A DNA stretch of 63,378 nt from Clostridia bacterium. GTDB lineage: Bacteria; Bacillota; Clostridia; Oscillospirales; Acutalibacteraceae. Below the pieces are notes generated by a model. It was not told the origin of the DNA. It ran no database searches and saw nothing but the letters and a program-made list of their open reading frames with translations. The stretch is from positions 1 through 63,378 of the forward strand of contig JAFTLT010000047.1 in the NCBI GenBank assembly GCA_017452785.1, read 5' to 3'. The translations under genes were made by a program, and so were the position numbers. This document shows, piece by piece, positions 42,132 to 50,801 of this stretch (the stretch's first letter is position 1; each line of letters begins with the position of its first letter).

Positions 42132-43462
42132 TGAGTAATATGAAAAAAAGATCACTTGAAAGTCTGTTTTATAATAACAGGTTTCTTATGGTTTTCTCCA
42201 TAATTGTGGCAATTGCCGTTTGGGCATCGGTAAAGATTAACTACAGTGATGAAACAACAAGATATATAAGCGACATCAAGGTCAATGTCAACACAGCCTT
42301 GTCTCAGACAGGTGAATATGAGGCTTTTTATGACACTGAAAATATTGTTGCAGGCGTTGAGGTTGCAGGTAAGGCTTATAATATCAATCAGTACGCTCTG
42401 TCTAAAGATGATATCATCATCGAAACATCAAGCGCCTATGTTGATGCGGCAGGGTACAAGGTGCTGACACTGACAGCAAAAATAGCTGAAACCTCAGGCG
42501 CAACGGGGGTTGAAATAACGAAAATCGAGCCCTCAAGCATTACGGTTTATTATGACAGAAAAACTACGGGTACATTCAATGTTGAGGCAAGACTTGAAAA
42601 CGATATGGAAAATCTTGTTTCGGATGAATTCACTGTCGGTCAGCCTGTGCCGTCAATGAGCACGGTTGAAGTCACCGGTCCTGCAACTATCCTCAATAAA
42701 CTGACTAAGGTTTATTTCAAAGCTCAGATAAATGAGGATGAGCTGCCCTTGACATCGACAAAAGAGGTTCCTGCAGAAATAGCCTATCAGCTTGACAGAG
42801 TGGGTGAAGGCAAATATCTTGTCTGTGAGGGAATAAATGACGAGTCTAACCCTGCAACAGTGACAGTTCCTCTTTATGTCAGCAAAGAAGTGCCCACTGC
42901 AGTCAAGTTTGTTAACCAGCCGGGAATTTACAGTGAAGAACCACCTGAGTATAAGATTTCGCCCGATAAAATCGGTGTGATTTACAGCTCCAGTGAAACT
43001 GAGGAAATGACAGCACTTTATGTCGGTACCGTCGACTTCAGCACCGTGAGCAACACTGTCAACTATTTTGAATTCCCCGTTGATGAAAAGCTCGGCGTGA
43101 ATATAGTTGACAAATCCGTTGAAAAATTCAGTGTTACCCTTGATATGTCCTCAATGAGCAAGAAAACACTGGATAAAACACCGGGCAAAATAGTTTTTGT
43201 CAATCAGGATGAAAACTTTACCTACAGCATAAATTATGATAACAGCAAATTGAATAACATTGTTGTCATGGGCCCTGCAGAAAGCCTTAAAAAGATAACT
43301 GCAGAGGATATACAGATAGAGATAAATGTTTCTTCTCTTTCAAAAACAAGAGCTTCGGAGCAGACTGTTGAGGTTTCAAACATTTCAATTTCATCCGACA
43401 AGGTCAACGATTGCTGGATTTACGGCAAATATGAGGCTGCAATTTCAGTGGAAGCAAAGTAA
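42131..43462 (+). CDS. cdaR: CdaA regulatory protein CdaR (YbbR-domain protein)
   Basis: 443 residues. A single N-terminal membrane helix (about 17-34, FLMVFSIIVAIAVWASVKI) is followed by four extracellular YbbR repeats of about 85 residues, each with a strand such as IEPSSITVYYDRK, PVPSMSTVEVTGPATIL or INYDNSKLNNIVVMGPAESL. CdaR binds CdaA through the membrane and tunes c-di-AMP synthesis. It starts within the cdaA stop codon (TGATG). Confidence 0.94.
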   Translation: MSNMKKRSLESLFYNNRFLMVFSIIVAIAVWASVKINYSDETTRYISDIKVNVNTALSQTGEYEAFYDTENIVAGVEVAGKAYNINQYALSKDDIIIETSSAYVDAAGYKVLTLTAKIAETSGATGVEITKIEPSSITVYYDRKTTGTFNVEARLENDMENLVSDEFTVGQPVPSMSTVEVTGPATILNKLTKVYFKAQINEDELPLTSTKEVPAEIAYQLDRVGEGKYLVCEGINDESNPATVTVPLYVSKEVPTAVKFVNQPGIYSEEPPEYKISPDKIGVIYSSSETEEMTALYVGTVDFSTVSNTVNYFEFPVDEKLGVNIVDKSVEKFSVTLDMSSMSKKTLDKTPGKIVFVNQDENFTYSINYDNSKLNNIVVMGPAESLKKITAEDIQIEINVSSLSKTRASEQTVEVSNISISSDKVNDCWIYGKYEAAISVEAK

Positions 43463-43478
43463 AATGCAGAGTGTAGAA

Positions 43479-43496
43479 TGCAGAATTGTGGTCGCA
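43479..43496. repeat. Gene-end repeat core (TGCAGAATTG-TGGTCGCA)
   Basis: The 18 bases TGCAGAATTGTGGTCGCA lie 17 bases after the cdaR stop. Copies are at 55040-55057 (1 difference) and, inverted, 55252-55269 (2 differences). The following ~60 bases are also similar between copies. Confidence 0.8.
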
Positions 43497-43535
43497 GATC
43501 AACACTTTACTGACAATTGAATTTTAATCCGCAAA

Positions 43536-43561
43536 GAGAGTTGGTGCAGTTACCGACTCTC
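43536..43561 (+). terminator. Terminator of cdaA-cdaR
   Basis: GAGAGTTGGT pairs with ACCGACTCTC (10 pairs, one G-U, 6-base loop), followed by TTGATTTT. Confidence 0.75.
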
Positions 43562-43607
43562 TTGATTTTATGTCGTGTTTATTTGGTTTGTGCAGGCTTG
43601 CAGCTTC

Positions 43608-43685
43608 GGCGGCTCTACTAAAATCGCCAAAGCGATTTTACGGCGAATTTCGCCGAGCCGAACAAAGTTCGGCTGTGGAGCCGCC
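43608..43685. repeat. Perfect cloverleaf palindrome (three hairpins in one outer stem)
   Basis: The outer arms GGCGGCTCTAC (43608-43618) and GTGGAGCCGCC (43675-43685) pair over 11 bases with one G-U. Inside are three perfect, back-to-back hairpins: AAAATCGC/GCGATTTT, CGGCGA/TCGCCG and AGCCGAAC/GTTCGGCT. Almost every base is paired. It resembles a repetitive extragenic palindrome or miniature element. The rest of 43463-43827 has only the repeat core, terminator and promoter. Confidence 0.85.
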
Positions 43686-43734
43686 TGACACATTGCTGAT
43701 TTATAGTCTATTTGTAAACAATTATCAAATTCCC

Positions 43735-43763
43735 TTGACCTTTTAGGTTAATTCTGCTAATCT
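43735..43763 (+). promoter_or_regulatory. Sigma-A promoter of the DUF4474 gene
   Basis: TTGACC, 17 bases, TAATCT with TGC before the -10 box, 65 bases before the start. Confidence 0.55.
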
Positions 43764-43827
43764 ATAATGAGATTATTATGGAATAATAGCGGACTGTAAA
43801 AATAACATTAAGGAGGCAGTTATAGCA

Positions 43828-44817
43828 ATGAATCTTGCTGCACTTGCAAAACACAAAAATACAATTATTGCTGTTGTTGCTCTTATCGTCGTTTGCGGCG
43901 GCACATTTTTAGGTGTCAGAGCACTTAACAGAGGTGTTGATACACCGCAGGTATCCTCAACCACCACTACTATACCGACCACATTGCCCACTACACAACC
44001 AACTACTATACCTACAACTATTCCTACTACAGCTCCCACTACAGCTCCGTCGGATGTTATTACAACATTCCCCATACCCAGCACAACACAGCCCACAACT
44101 GTGCCCACCACTCAGCCTACAACGGCTCCTACGACACAGCCCACACTTCCTTCACTTCCCTCCACTCAGGGCAATGCGGGCTCCTCAGGCAGCACGGGCG
44201 GTAGTCTTGGCGGTCTGCTTGACGGTCTTGGTGGCAGCAGTGGTGATAAGAACCTTGCCATTTTTGATGAGGGTCTTGCCAGCTATCAGTATGCGCCTGA
44301 CGGCAATTACTACTACACAAACGAAGACCCGTGGCAGAGAGCCCTCGGCTATAACGAGCTTTATGATGCAGGTGCTCAGTTTGTTGCAATTTATATTGAC
44401 ACCATGCGCTGCAAGTTTGAATATAAAGGCATGGACTGGATGATTCAGTTCTGGAAGGGTCAGTACGGTTATGTTTTCGTCGGCCACGAAATCGGTATTT
44501 ATAATAAGCCGAAGGACAGAGGTGCTGAGCACTATGACGCTGTCAGTGACGAAGAAGCAATTTATATGGAAATGACCGGATACCGTGACGGCGTTGAGCT
44601 TTATAAGCGTGATTACGGCAAATATTGGTGGTGCACAGGCTTTGTACCCGGAAAGCTTGATAAGTTCTCAGACAGAAGTGAACTTTCACTCAAGGCAAGA
44701 ATGACCATGAAGGATTATGAAATGCTGCTTGCATTCACAGGTGCACTTAAAGAAAACGGCATGATTTTAGGTGAGGATTTCTCAACTAAAGGTCTCGACG
44801 TCTATGTTGAATGGTAA
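43828..44817 (+). CDS. Exported DUF4474 protein with Thr/Pro-rich stalk
   Basis: 329 residues. An uncleaved-type signal anchor (about 10-33, TIIAVVALIVVCGGTFLGV) precedes an ~80-residue stalk of TTxPTTxPTT repeats and a Gly/Ser linker. The C-terminal ~170 residues resemble DUF4474: FEYKGMDWMIQFWKGQYGYVFVGHEIGIY, then GTGFVPG-like CTGFVPGKLDKF. DUF4474 is a clostridial extracellular domain of unknown function. AGGAGG precedes the ATG. The stalk suggests it projects through the wall; the Thr-rich part may be glycosylated. Confidence 0.8.
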   Translation: MNLAALAKHKNTIIAVVALIVVCGGTFLGVRALNRGVDTPQVSSTTTTIPTTLPTTQPTTIPTTIPTTAPTTAPSDVITTFPIPSTTQPTTVPTTQPTTAPTTQPTLPSLPSTQGNAGSSGSTGGSLGGLLDGLGGSSGDKNLAIFDEGLASYQYAPDGNYYYTNEDPWQRALGYNELYDAGAQFVAIYIDTMRCKFEYKGMDWMIQFWKGQYGYVFVGHEIGIYNKPKDRGAEHYDAVSDEEAIYMEMTGYRDGVELYKRDYGKYWWCTGFVPGKLDKFSDRSELSLKARMTMKDYEMLLAFTGALKENGMILGEDFSTKGLDVYVEW

Positions 44818-44853
44818 ATATAATAATTTTTAAGAAATAATATGTAATAATTA

Positions 44854-44882
44854 TTGATTTATATTGAAAAAAGGTGTATAAT
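44854..44882 (+). promoter_or_regulatory. Sigma-A promoter of the acidic surface-protein gene
   Basis: TTGATT, 17 bases, TATAAT, about 66 bases upstream of the start. Confidence 0.7.
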
Positions 44883-44948
44883 ACTACATATTGTATATTG
44901 CAGCTTTGGCTGTTAATATAAATATAATCAGAAAGGAAATGATAACCT

Positions 44949-45707
44949 ATGAAAAAGTTTCTCGGCGTTTTAGTGGCAATCACTCTTTGTGCATGCATGC
45001 TTGCACCTATGGCATCAGCAGCTGAAGGTGACCTTATCTCCGATATCTTTGCAGGTGTTGACCTCGGCGAACTCAGTGAGGCTGACTTATCTACAATTAT
45101 TTCAGATCTCGGTCTTGAAGGCATCGATGTTGAAGCTATTCTCGGTGGTGATGCAGACGCTCTTGCAAAGCTCGAAGACGCAGTAGCAGGTCTTGAAGGC
45201 GAAGAAACAACAGCAGCTCAGGCTTCAGGCAGCACAGACGGTGCAGCTGACGATATCATCGGCGGCATGCTTGGCGATCTTGATGCAGGCGAAATGGATT
45301 CACTTCTCGGCAGTGTTGGCGATGCTTTCAGCGATGCAGGTGTTGATCTTGAAAATGCAACTCCCGGTTCAGACGTTGCAGGCCAAGTTGACAGCAACAA
45401 CATGATGGCTGGTCTTATGGACACAATCTTCGGCGCACTTGAGTCACTCGGTCTTGACACATCAATGATCGAAGGTATGCTCGACAACGACATCGTAAAC
45501 TTCTTCGCAAACATGTACATCGGTTATGTTGGTCAGGTTGAGGAAGAAACAACAACAGCAGCTCCTGAAACAACAACAAAGAAGCCCGTAGTTGTTACAA
45601 CCAAGACTCCCGACACTGGTGACACATCAGCTGTTTTCGCTGCTCTTGCAACTATCACAGTAGCATCAGCTGCAGCATTCGTTTGCCTTAAGAAGAAGGA
45701 AAACTAA
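44949..45707 (+). CDS. Acidic exported protein with a sortase-like C-terminal anchor
   Basis: 252 residues. The signal peptide ends at MASAA-EGD. The mature part is very acidic and Gly/Ala-rich with repeated Asp-Leu-Gly motifs (DVDL-, ILGGDADALAKLEDAVAGLEG) and no recognised domain. A Thr-rich stalk (EETTTAAPETTTKKP) leads to TPDTGD, a hydrophobic segment and a KKKEN tail, the layout of a Gram-positive sortase substrate with a variant motif. GAAAGGAAATG precedes the ATG by about 6 bases. The role is unknown. Confidence 0.72.
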   Translation: MKKFLGVLVAITLCACMLAPMASAAEGDLISDIFAGVDLGELSEADLSTIISDLGLEGIDVEAILGGDADALAKLEDAVAGLEGEETTAAQASGSTDGAADDIIGGMLGDLDAGEMDSLLGSVGDAFSDAGVDLENATPGSDVAGQVDSNNMMAGLMDTIFGALESLGLDTSMIEGMLDNDIVNFFANMYIGYVGQVEEETTTAAPETTTKKPVVVTTKTPDTGDTSAVFAALATITVASAAAFVCLKKKEN

Positions 45708-45773
45708 GTAACCGCTGATTAAATTTTCCGACAGTGGAGAAATAACTACATACGAAGTTTAATCAGAGGTTAC
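45708..45773 (+). terminator. Long-stem structure after the surface-protein gene
   Basis: GTAACCGCTGATTAAA pairs with TTTAATCAGAGGTTAC (15 of 16 positions) across a 34-base loop. A T run (TTTTTTGT) follows about 7 bases later, so it may terminate transcription. Confidence 0.55.
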
Positions 45774-45853
45774 CGAATACTTTTTTGTATTTTAACTTTT
45801 TTAAAAAAGCTATAATGAACAGAGCTGTCACGGTTGTGGCAGCTTTGTTTTTT

Positions 45854-46368
45854 AATTATGAATTATGAATTGCGCCTGGGTTGTTGCAAGAGGGGACTAA
45901 ATATCCGCAGAGGCAAATTCCATCAATAAAAGGCAAACAGGACAGAATAAATCTGCCCTGTTTGCAAAAGTTGCGCCGCTGTAAAGAGATTGTGGTGACT
46001 AAAATAAAAAAAGTGTGCCTCTATGAGACACACCGAAAAATGCACCTCATAGCTGCAACACTACCTTTAATACTCTTAACAATCCAAATTACAAGATACA
46101 TCAAAGAAGAGGTACACTTTTGCCTAAGCAAAATGTAACTTGCAAAATTGGATTTATAAACTTTTAAGGTAATGTTGCACATAAACTATATCATTTTGTG
46201 GCGCAAAAGTCAATACAGATAGCTTTTAAATATGTTTTTTCAATAAACAGTAGAAATTTAATTTAATATGTGATAAAATACAAAGTGGATTATTTTATGC
46301 ATTGGTGAATTGCTGTAACTTTCAGTTTTATAATTCATAATTCATAATTCCTAATTCATAATTCAATT
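45854..46368. repeat. Gene-free block bounded by inverted AATTATGAATTATGAATT repeats
   Basis: The left boundary AATTATGAATTATGAATTG (45854-45872) recurs inverted at about 46332-46368. Between them is a strong hairpin (GCAAACAGG/CCTGTTTGC, 45933-45965) and the words CCGCAGAG, AAATTCCATCAATAAAAGG that also occur in the block at 55040-55269. No convincing gene is present; an 85-codon frame here is not supported. It ends 15 bases before licD, whose ribosome site (CGGGGGATAAA) follows directly. Confidence 0.6.
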
Positions 46369-46382
46369 CGTCGGGGGATAAA

Positions 46383-47213
46383 ATGGAACTGACCAACGAG
46401 CAGCTGCAAAAATTAAAAGAGTGTGAGCGTGATATGCTTGCGGCATTTGTTGCAGTGTGCAATAAGCACAAAATCAAATACTTTTTGCAGGGTGGCACTC
46501 TTTTGGGTGCTGTCAGACACCAGGGCTTTATCCCGTGGGATGACGACGTGGATGTTAGTCTGCCAAGACAGGAGTATGAACGCTTCATTGCCGTTGCTCA
46601 GAGCGAGCTTCCCTCATATTACTTTTTGCAGACCAAAGATACTGATCCTGAGTATCCTAACAACTTTGCAAAAATAAGAGACAGCCGCACAACCTTCATT
46701 GAAACAAGCGGCAGGCATCTTAAAATAAATCACGGCGCATATATTGATATTTTCCCTATTGACTATTATCCTGACGGTTTCAGGGCAAAAATTTTTGAAA
46801 TTAAAAAGAAGCTTCTTACATGGCGCATAAACACAGCCTTTTATCTGCCAAATATGAGCCTGAAATCAAAAATTGCAACACTTATTTCCTGCATACTTTA
46901 CCCCTCAAGGCGAAAAGCTATTGAAAAAAGAGAAGAGCTCTTTAAAAGCGTGCCGCCGTCACAGCGGATAGTAAACAATTCGGGTGCTTGGCTTGAAAAG
47001 GAAGTTATTCCGAAGCAGTGGTGCAGCAACACAGTTGAAATGACCTTTGAAGGCATTAAGGTGCAAGGCTCGGCAGAGTACGACGAGTGGCTCACCTATG
47101 TTTATGGTGACTATATGCAGTTGCCGCCCGAAAATGAAAGAAAAGGACACCACTTTACGGATGTGGTCGATCTCGATAAACCCTACACTGAATATATAAA
47201 TGAGGTGCATTAA
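46383..47213 (+). CDS. LicD family phosphotransferase-like protein
   Basis: 276 residues. LicD signature: LQGGTLLGAVRHQGFIPWDDDVDVSLPR near residue 35, a nucleotidyltransferase-like Gly and triple-Asp metal site, followed by KINHGAYIDIFPIDYYPDG. LicD enzymes attach phosphocholine or ribitol/glycerol phosphate to surface glycans. It heads a block of sugar-nucleotide genes, and the next start codon follows its stop by one base. No choline uptake or LicA/LicC genes are in the window, so the headgroup is unknown. Confidence 0.9.
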   Translation: MELTNEQLQKLKECERDMLAAFVAVCNKHKIKYFLQGGTLLGAVRHQGFIPWDDDVDVSLPRQEYERFIAVAQSELPSYYFLQTKDTDPEYPNNFAKIRDSRTTFIETSGRHLKINHGAYIDIFPIDYYPDGFRAKIFEIKKKLLTWRINTAFYLPNMSLKSKIATLISCILYPSRRKAIEKREELFKSVPPSQRIVNNSGAWLEKEVIPKQWCSNTVEMTFEGIKVQGSAEYDEWLTYVYGDYMQLPPENERKGHHFTDVVDLDKPYTEYINEVH

Positions 47214-47214
47214 C

Positions 47215-48261
47215 ATGAATAAATTCACAGATAAAACTTTGCTCATTACAGGTGGCACAGGCTCCTTCGGCAACGCAGTGCTGAAAAGATTTCTTACCAC
47301 AGATATAGGCGAAATCCGCATTTTTTCACGAGACGAAAAAAAACAGGACGATATGCGTCACGAATATCAGGCAGCATACCCTGAATATGCCGATAAAATC
47401 AAGTTTTATATCGGTGATGTCAGAGATATTGCTTCGGTACGCGGGGCAATGCACGGAGTTGATTATATTTTTCATGCCGCCGCTTTAAAGCAGGTGCCCT
47501 CATGTGAATTTTTCCCTATGGAAGCAGTGCGCACCAATGTTATAGGCACAGACAATGTGCTCACAGCTGCAATTGAGGCAGGTGTTAAGGTCATAATAGG
47601 TCTGTCAACAGATAAGGCAGCCTACCCCGTTAACGCAATGGGCACATCAAAGGCAATGATGGAAAAGGTCATTGTTGCAAAGTCACGCACAGTTTCACCT
47701 GAAAAAACAAAAATCTGCTGCACACGTTACGGCAATGTTATGTGTTCAAGAGGCTCTGTTATTCCCTTGTGGATTGACCAGATCAAAGCGGGTAAGCCTA
47801 TCACAATCACAGAGCCTAAAATGACACGTTTTATCATGGCACTTGAAGAAGCCGTTGACCTTGTGCTCTTCGCCTTTGAAAACGGCATTTCCGGTGATAT
47901 TTTAGTGCAGAAGGCTCCTGCCTGCACAATTGAAACTCTGGCTCAGGCAGTTAAAGAGCTCTTTCACAGTGAGCAGGATATTAAAATTATCGGCATCCGT
48001 CACGGTGAAAAAATGTATGAGACTCTGCTGACAAATGAGGAGTGTGCCAAGGCTGCCGATATGGGCAACTTCTACCGTGTGCCCTCAGATAAGAGAGATC
48101 TTAACTATGATAAATATTTTTCACAGGGTGACACACAAAGAAATGTGCTCACTGAGTTTAACTCAAACAACACCACAATCCTTAATGTTGAGCAGGTGAA
48201 GGAAAAACTTCTCAGCCTTGATTATATAAGAAGCGAATTGGAGAATTGGGAGATAAAATAA
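47215..48261 (+). CDS. capE: UDP-GlcNAc 4,6-dehydratase/5-epimerase CapE-like
   Basis: 348 residues. It is an extended short-chain dehydrogenase of the polysaccharide-biosynthesis type: NAD-binding LLITGGTGSFGNAVLKRF, HAAALKQVPSCEFFPMEAVRTN and the LSTDKAAYPVNAMGTSKAMME segment that replaces the usual YxxxK, a hallmark of CapE/FlaA1/PseB. It makes the 4-keto-6-deoxy intermediate from UDP-GlcNAc; with CapF and CapG next door, the product line is UDP-N-acetyl-L-fucosamine. GAGGTG precedes the ATG at 47215. Confidence 0.92.
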   Translation: MNKFTDKTLLITGGTGSFGNAVLKRFLTTDIGEIRIFSRDEKKQDDMRHEYQAAYPEYADKIKFYIGDVRDIASVRGAMHGVDYIFHAAALKQVPSCEFFPMEAVRTNVIGTDNVLTAAIEAGVKVIIGLSTDKAAYPVNAMGTSKAMMEKVIVAKSRTVSPEKTKICCTRYGNVMCSRGSVIPLWIDQIKAGKPITITEPKMTRFIMALEEAVDLVLFAFENGISGDILVQKAPACTIETLAQAVKELFHSEQDIKIIGIRHGEKMYETLLTNEECAKAADMGNFYRVPSDKRDLNYDKYFSQGDTQRNVLTEFNSNNTTILNVEQVKEKLLSLDYIRSELENWEIK

Positions 48262-49433
48262 TGAATATTCTTGTTTTGGGTGCCGAAGGCTTTGTTGGCA
48301 AAAACTTAGTCTGTGCCCTCAATAATATAAAACAGAATAAAGACAGAAGATACCCCGAAATCATAATTGACGAAATTTTTGGCTATGACAGAAATTCTTC
48401 AGAAGATGACTTGGCACTTTATTGCAGCAAAGCAGATTTTATCTTTAATTTTGCAGGTGTCAACCGCCCTAAGGATGTCAGTGAATTTATAAAAGGCAAC
48501 TGTGACTTCCTCGGCAGAGTACTTGCCATATTGAAAGGCTGCAAAAATAATTGCCCTATGGTACTTTCAAGCTCCGTTCAGGCTACACTTGAGGGCAGAT
48601 TTGCCGATAGTGCTTACGGCCTTAGCAAAAAAGCAGCTGAAGATATGCTGATTAAATATAGCGAATACACCTCGGCAAGGGTTATGATTTACCGTTTTCC
48701 AAATATATTCGGAAAGTGGGCAAGACCCAATTACAACAGCGCCGTTGCCACCTTCTGCCACAATATTGCAAATGATCTGCCCATAACCGTCAATGACGAA
48801 AGCACGGTTTTAGAGCTGCTTTATATAGATGATTTAATTGAAGAAATGCTTATGTGTCTTATGGCTAAAGAGCACAGAATAAGCAAATTCAGCCGTTTTT
48901 GCAGCGTGAGTGCCACTCACAAGGTGAGCTTGGGCGAAATCGTGAAGCTGCTTAAAAACTTTAAGACTTTTCCTGAAACACTTATGATGCCTGAAATGCC
49001 GAAAGGAAGCTTTGAAAGCAAGCTTTACAGCACCTATCTTTCATATCTGCCAAAGGAAAGTGCAATTCACAGCTTTGAGACAAAAAGTGACAGCAGAGGC
49101 TCTTTCACTGAGCTGATTAAAAGTGAAAAGCTGGGGCAGATGAGTGTGAATATTTCTCTTCCCGGTGAGACAAAAGGGGAGCACTGGCATCACAGCAAGT
49201 GGGAAATATTTATAGTTGTCAGCGGCAAAGCAAGAATTGATATGCGTAAAATCGGCAGTGATGAAATTCTCAGCTACACTGTCAGCGGCGATGCCATAAA
49301 GGCTGTTTATATGCTGCCGGGTTATACCCACTCCATAACAAATCTCAGCAGCACAGAGAAGCTTGTTACTCTTATGTGGGCAAATGAGACCTTTGACAGC
49401 AATAAGCCGGACACCTACTATGAGAAATTATGA
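48261..49433 (+). CDS. capF: UDP-sugar epimerase/reductase CapF-like (SDR plus cupin)
   Basis: 390 residues. The N-terminal Rossmann domain (MNILVLGAEGFVGKNL) has SSSVQATLEG and the AYGLSKKAAED YxxxK pair. From about residue 275 a cupin follows (KGEHWHHSKWEIFIVVSGKA) with the histidines of a metal site. This two-domain layout is specific to CapF/WbjC, the second enzyme of UDP-L-FucNAc synthesis. The start overlaps the capE stop by one base (TAATG). The stop codon lies inside the gene-end repeat at 49426-49444, so the last residues may have been altered by its insertion. Confidence 0.92.
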   Translation: MNILVLGAEGFVGKNLVCALNNIKQNKDRRYPEIIIDEIFGYDRNSSEDDLALYCSKADFIFNFAGVNRPKDVSEFIKGNCDFLGRVLAILKGCKNNCPMVLSSSVQATLEGRFADSAYGLSKKAAEDMLIKYSEYTSARVMIYRFPNIFGKWARPNYNSAVATFCHNIANDLPITVNDESTVLELLYIDDLIEEMLMCLMAKEHRISKFSRFCSVSATHKVSLGEIVKLLKNFKTFPETLMMPEMPKGSFESKLYSTYLSYLPKESAIHSFETKSDSRGSFTELIKSEKLGQMSVNISLPGETKGEHWHHSKWEIFIVVSGKARIDMRKIGSDEILSYTVSGDAIKAVYMLPGYTHSITNLSSTEKLVTLMWANETFDSNKPDTYYEKL

Positions 49434-49444
49434 ATTATGAATTG
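49426..49444. repeat. Gene-end repeat core that supplies the capF stop codon
   Basis: AATTATGAATTATGAATTG is identical to 45854-45872. The capF stop TGA (49431-49433) is within it. Confidence 0.8.
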
Positions 49445-49533
49445 CCGGGAGCGATTTATTGAATTACCCGCTATATCCAAATTAATTATATAGCACAAAA
49501 ATCCTCGAAAAAACGTCCGAAAGGAAAATATAT

Positions 49534-50715
49534 ATGGAAATGAAACTTGATTATTCTGATATTAAATTTAAAGATAACGGCAAATTAAAACTGCTTATTA
49601 TTGTGGGCACACGCCCTGAAATTATCCGTTTGTCGGCAGTTGTCAAAAAGTGCAGACAGTATTTTGACTGCATTCTTGCCCACACAGGTCAGAATTATGA
49701 CTATAACCTTAACGGCATATTCTTCCGTGACTTATCACTCAGCGAGCCTGAGGTTTATATGAATGCTGTGGGTGATGATTTAGGCGCAACTGTGGGCAAC
49801 ATCATTAACTGCTCATATAAGCTGATGAATGAAATCAAGCCTGATGCACTGCTTATTTTAGGTGACACAAACTCATGCCTGAGTGCAATATCAGCAAAGA
49901 GACTTCATATACCTATTTTCCACATGGAAGCAGGCAACCGCTGCAAGGATGAGTGTCTGCCTGAGGAAACAAACAGAAGAATAGTTGATATCATTTCCGA
50001 TGTGAATATGGCTTACTCTGAGCACGCAAGACGCTATCTTCACGAGTGCGGTCTGCCTAAAGAGCGTACATATGTAACAGGCTCACCTATGGCGGAGGTG
50101 CTCAGTGAAAATCTTGATAAAATCAAGAAATCGGATATTCTGACGAAGCTTGGTCTTGAAAAGCAGAAATATATACTTCTGTCAGCTCACAGAGAGGAAA
50201 ATATCGACACTGACAAAAACTTCCTTTCACTTTTCACCGCAATAAACAAAATGGCTGAAAAATACGATATGCCTATACTTTACTCATGTCATCCGAGAAG
50301 CAAAAAGCGTCTTGAAAGCAGTGGTTTTGTTCTTGATAAGAGAGTTATTCAGCATGAGCCCTTAGGCTTTCACGATTACAACTGTCTGCAGATGAATGCC
50401 TTTGCAACTATCTCTGACAGCGGTACTCTGCCGGAGGAGTCAAGCTATTTCACAAGTGTGGGCAATCCCTTCCCTGCAGTTTGCATACGCACCTCAACTG
50501 AAAGACCTGAGGCTCTTGATAAGGCCTGCTTTGTGCTTGCAGGAATTGACGAAAAAAGTCTTCTTATGGCAGTTGACACAGCTGTCACAATGAATAATAA
50601 CGGTGACTACGGTATTCCCGTGCCTGATTATACCGAAGAAAATGTTTCCACCAAGGTTGTCAAGATTATCCAGAGCTATACGGGTATAGTTGACAGATTC
50701 GTGTGGAGAAAGTGA
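49534..50715 (+). CDS. capG: UDP-N-acetylglucosamine 2-epimerase type enzyme CapG-like
   Basis: 393 residues of the WecB/CapG GT-B-like fold: LLIIVGTRPEIIRLSAVVKK, LAHTGQNYDYNL, ILGDTNSCLSAISAKRL, HMEAGNRCKDECLPEETNRR and SAHREENI. The last step of UDP-L-FucNAc synthesis is a 2-epimerisation by this family, which fits the preceding capE and capF. GAAAGGAAA precedes the ATG. It is separated from capF by 100 bases including the repeat. Confidence 0.9.
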   Translation: MEMKLDYSDIKFKDNGKLKLLIIVGTRPEIIRLSAVVKKCRQYFDCILAHTGQNYDYNLNGIFFRDLSLSEPEVYMNAVGDDLGATVGNIINCSYKLMNEIKPDALLILGDTNSCLSAISAKRLHIPIFHMEAGNRCKDECLPEETNRRIVDIISDVNMAYSEHARRYLHECGLPKERTYVTGSPMAEVLSENLDKIKKSDILTKLGLEKQKYILLSAHREENIDTDKNFLSLFTAINKMAEKYDMPILYSCHPRSKKRLESSGFVLDKRVIQHEPLGFHDYNCLQMNAFATISDSGTLPEESSYFTSVGNPFPAVCIRTSTERPEALDKACFVLAGIDEKSLLMAVDTAVTMNNNGDYGIPVPDYTEENVSTKVVKIIQSYTGIVDRFVWRK

Positions 50716-50801
50716 TGTAAATTTGGAATTGCACTGCGATGTGAGTGATTATCTGCAGAGCCACCTACCTCTTATCAGACTGCTGACAGCAGGAGGTTAA
50801 A

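Noticed and set aside
43776-44111. Valine/glycine-rich frame on the minus strand
   Set aside because: It is the complement of the Thr/Pro stalk and crosses the real gene's start.
43955-44150. Short repetitive DNA that could be taken for a CRISPR array
   Set aside because: It is low-complexity coding sequence for the Thr/Pro stalk (ACNACN/CCN codons) without unique spacers.
45881-46138. Open frame of 85 codons before licD
   Set aside because: It lies inside a repeat-bounded block that shares words with other non-coding copies.
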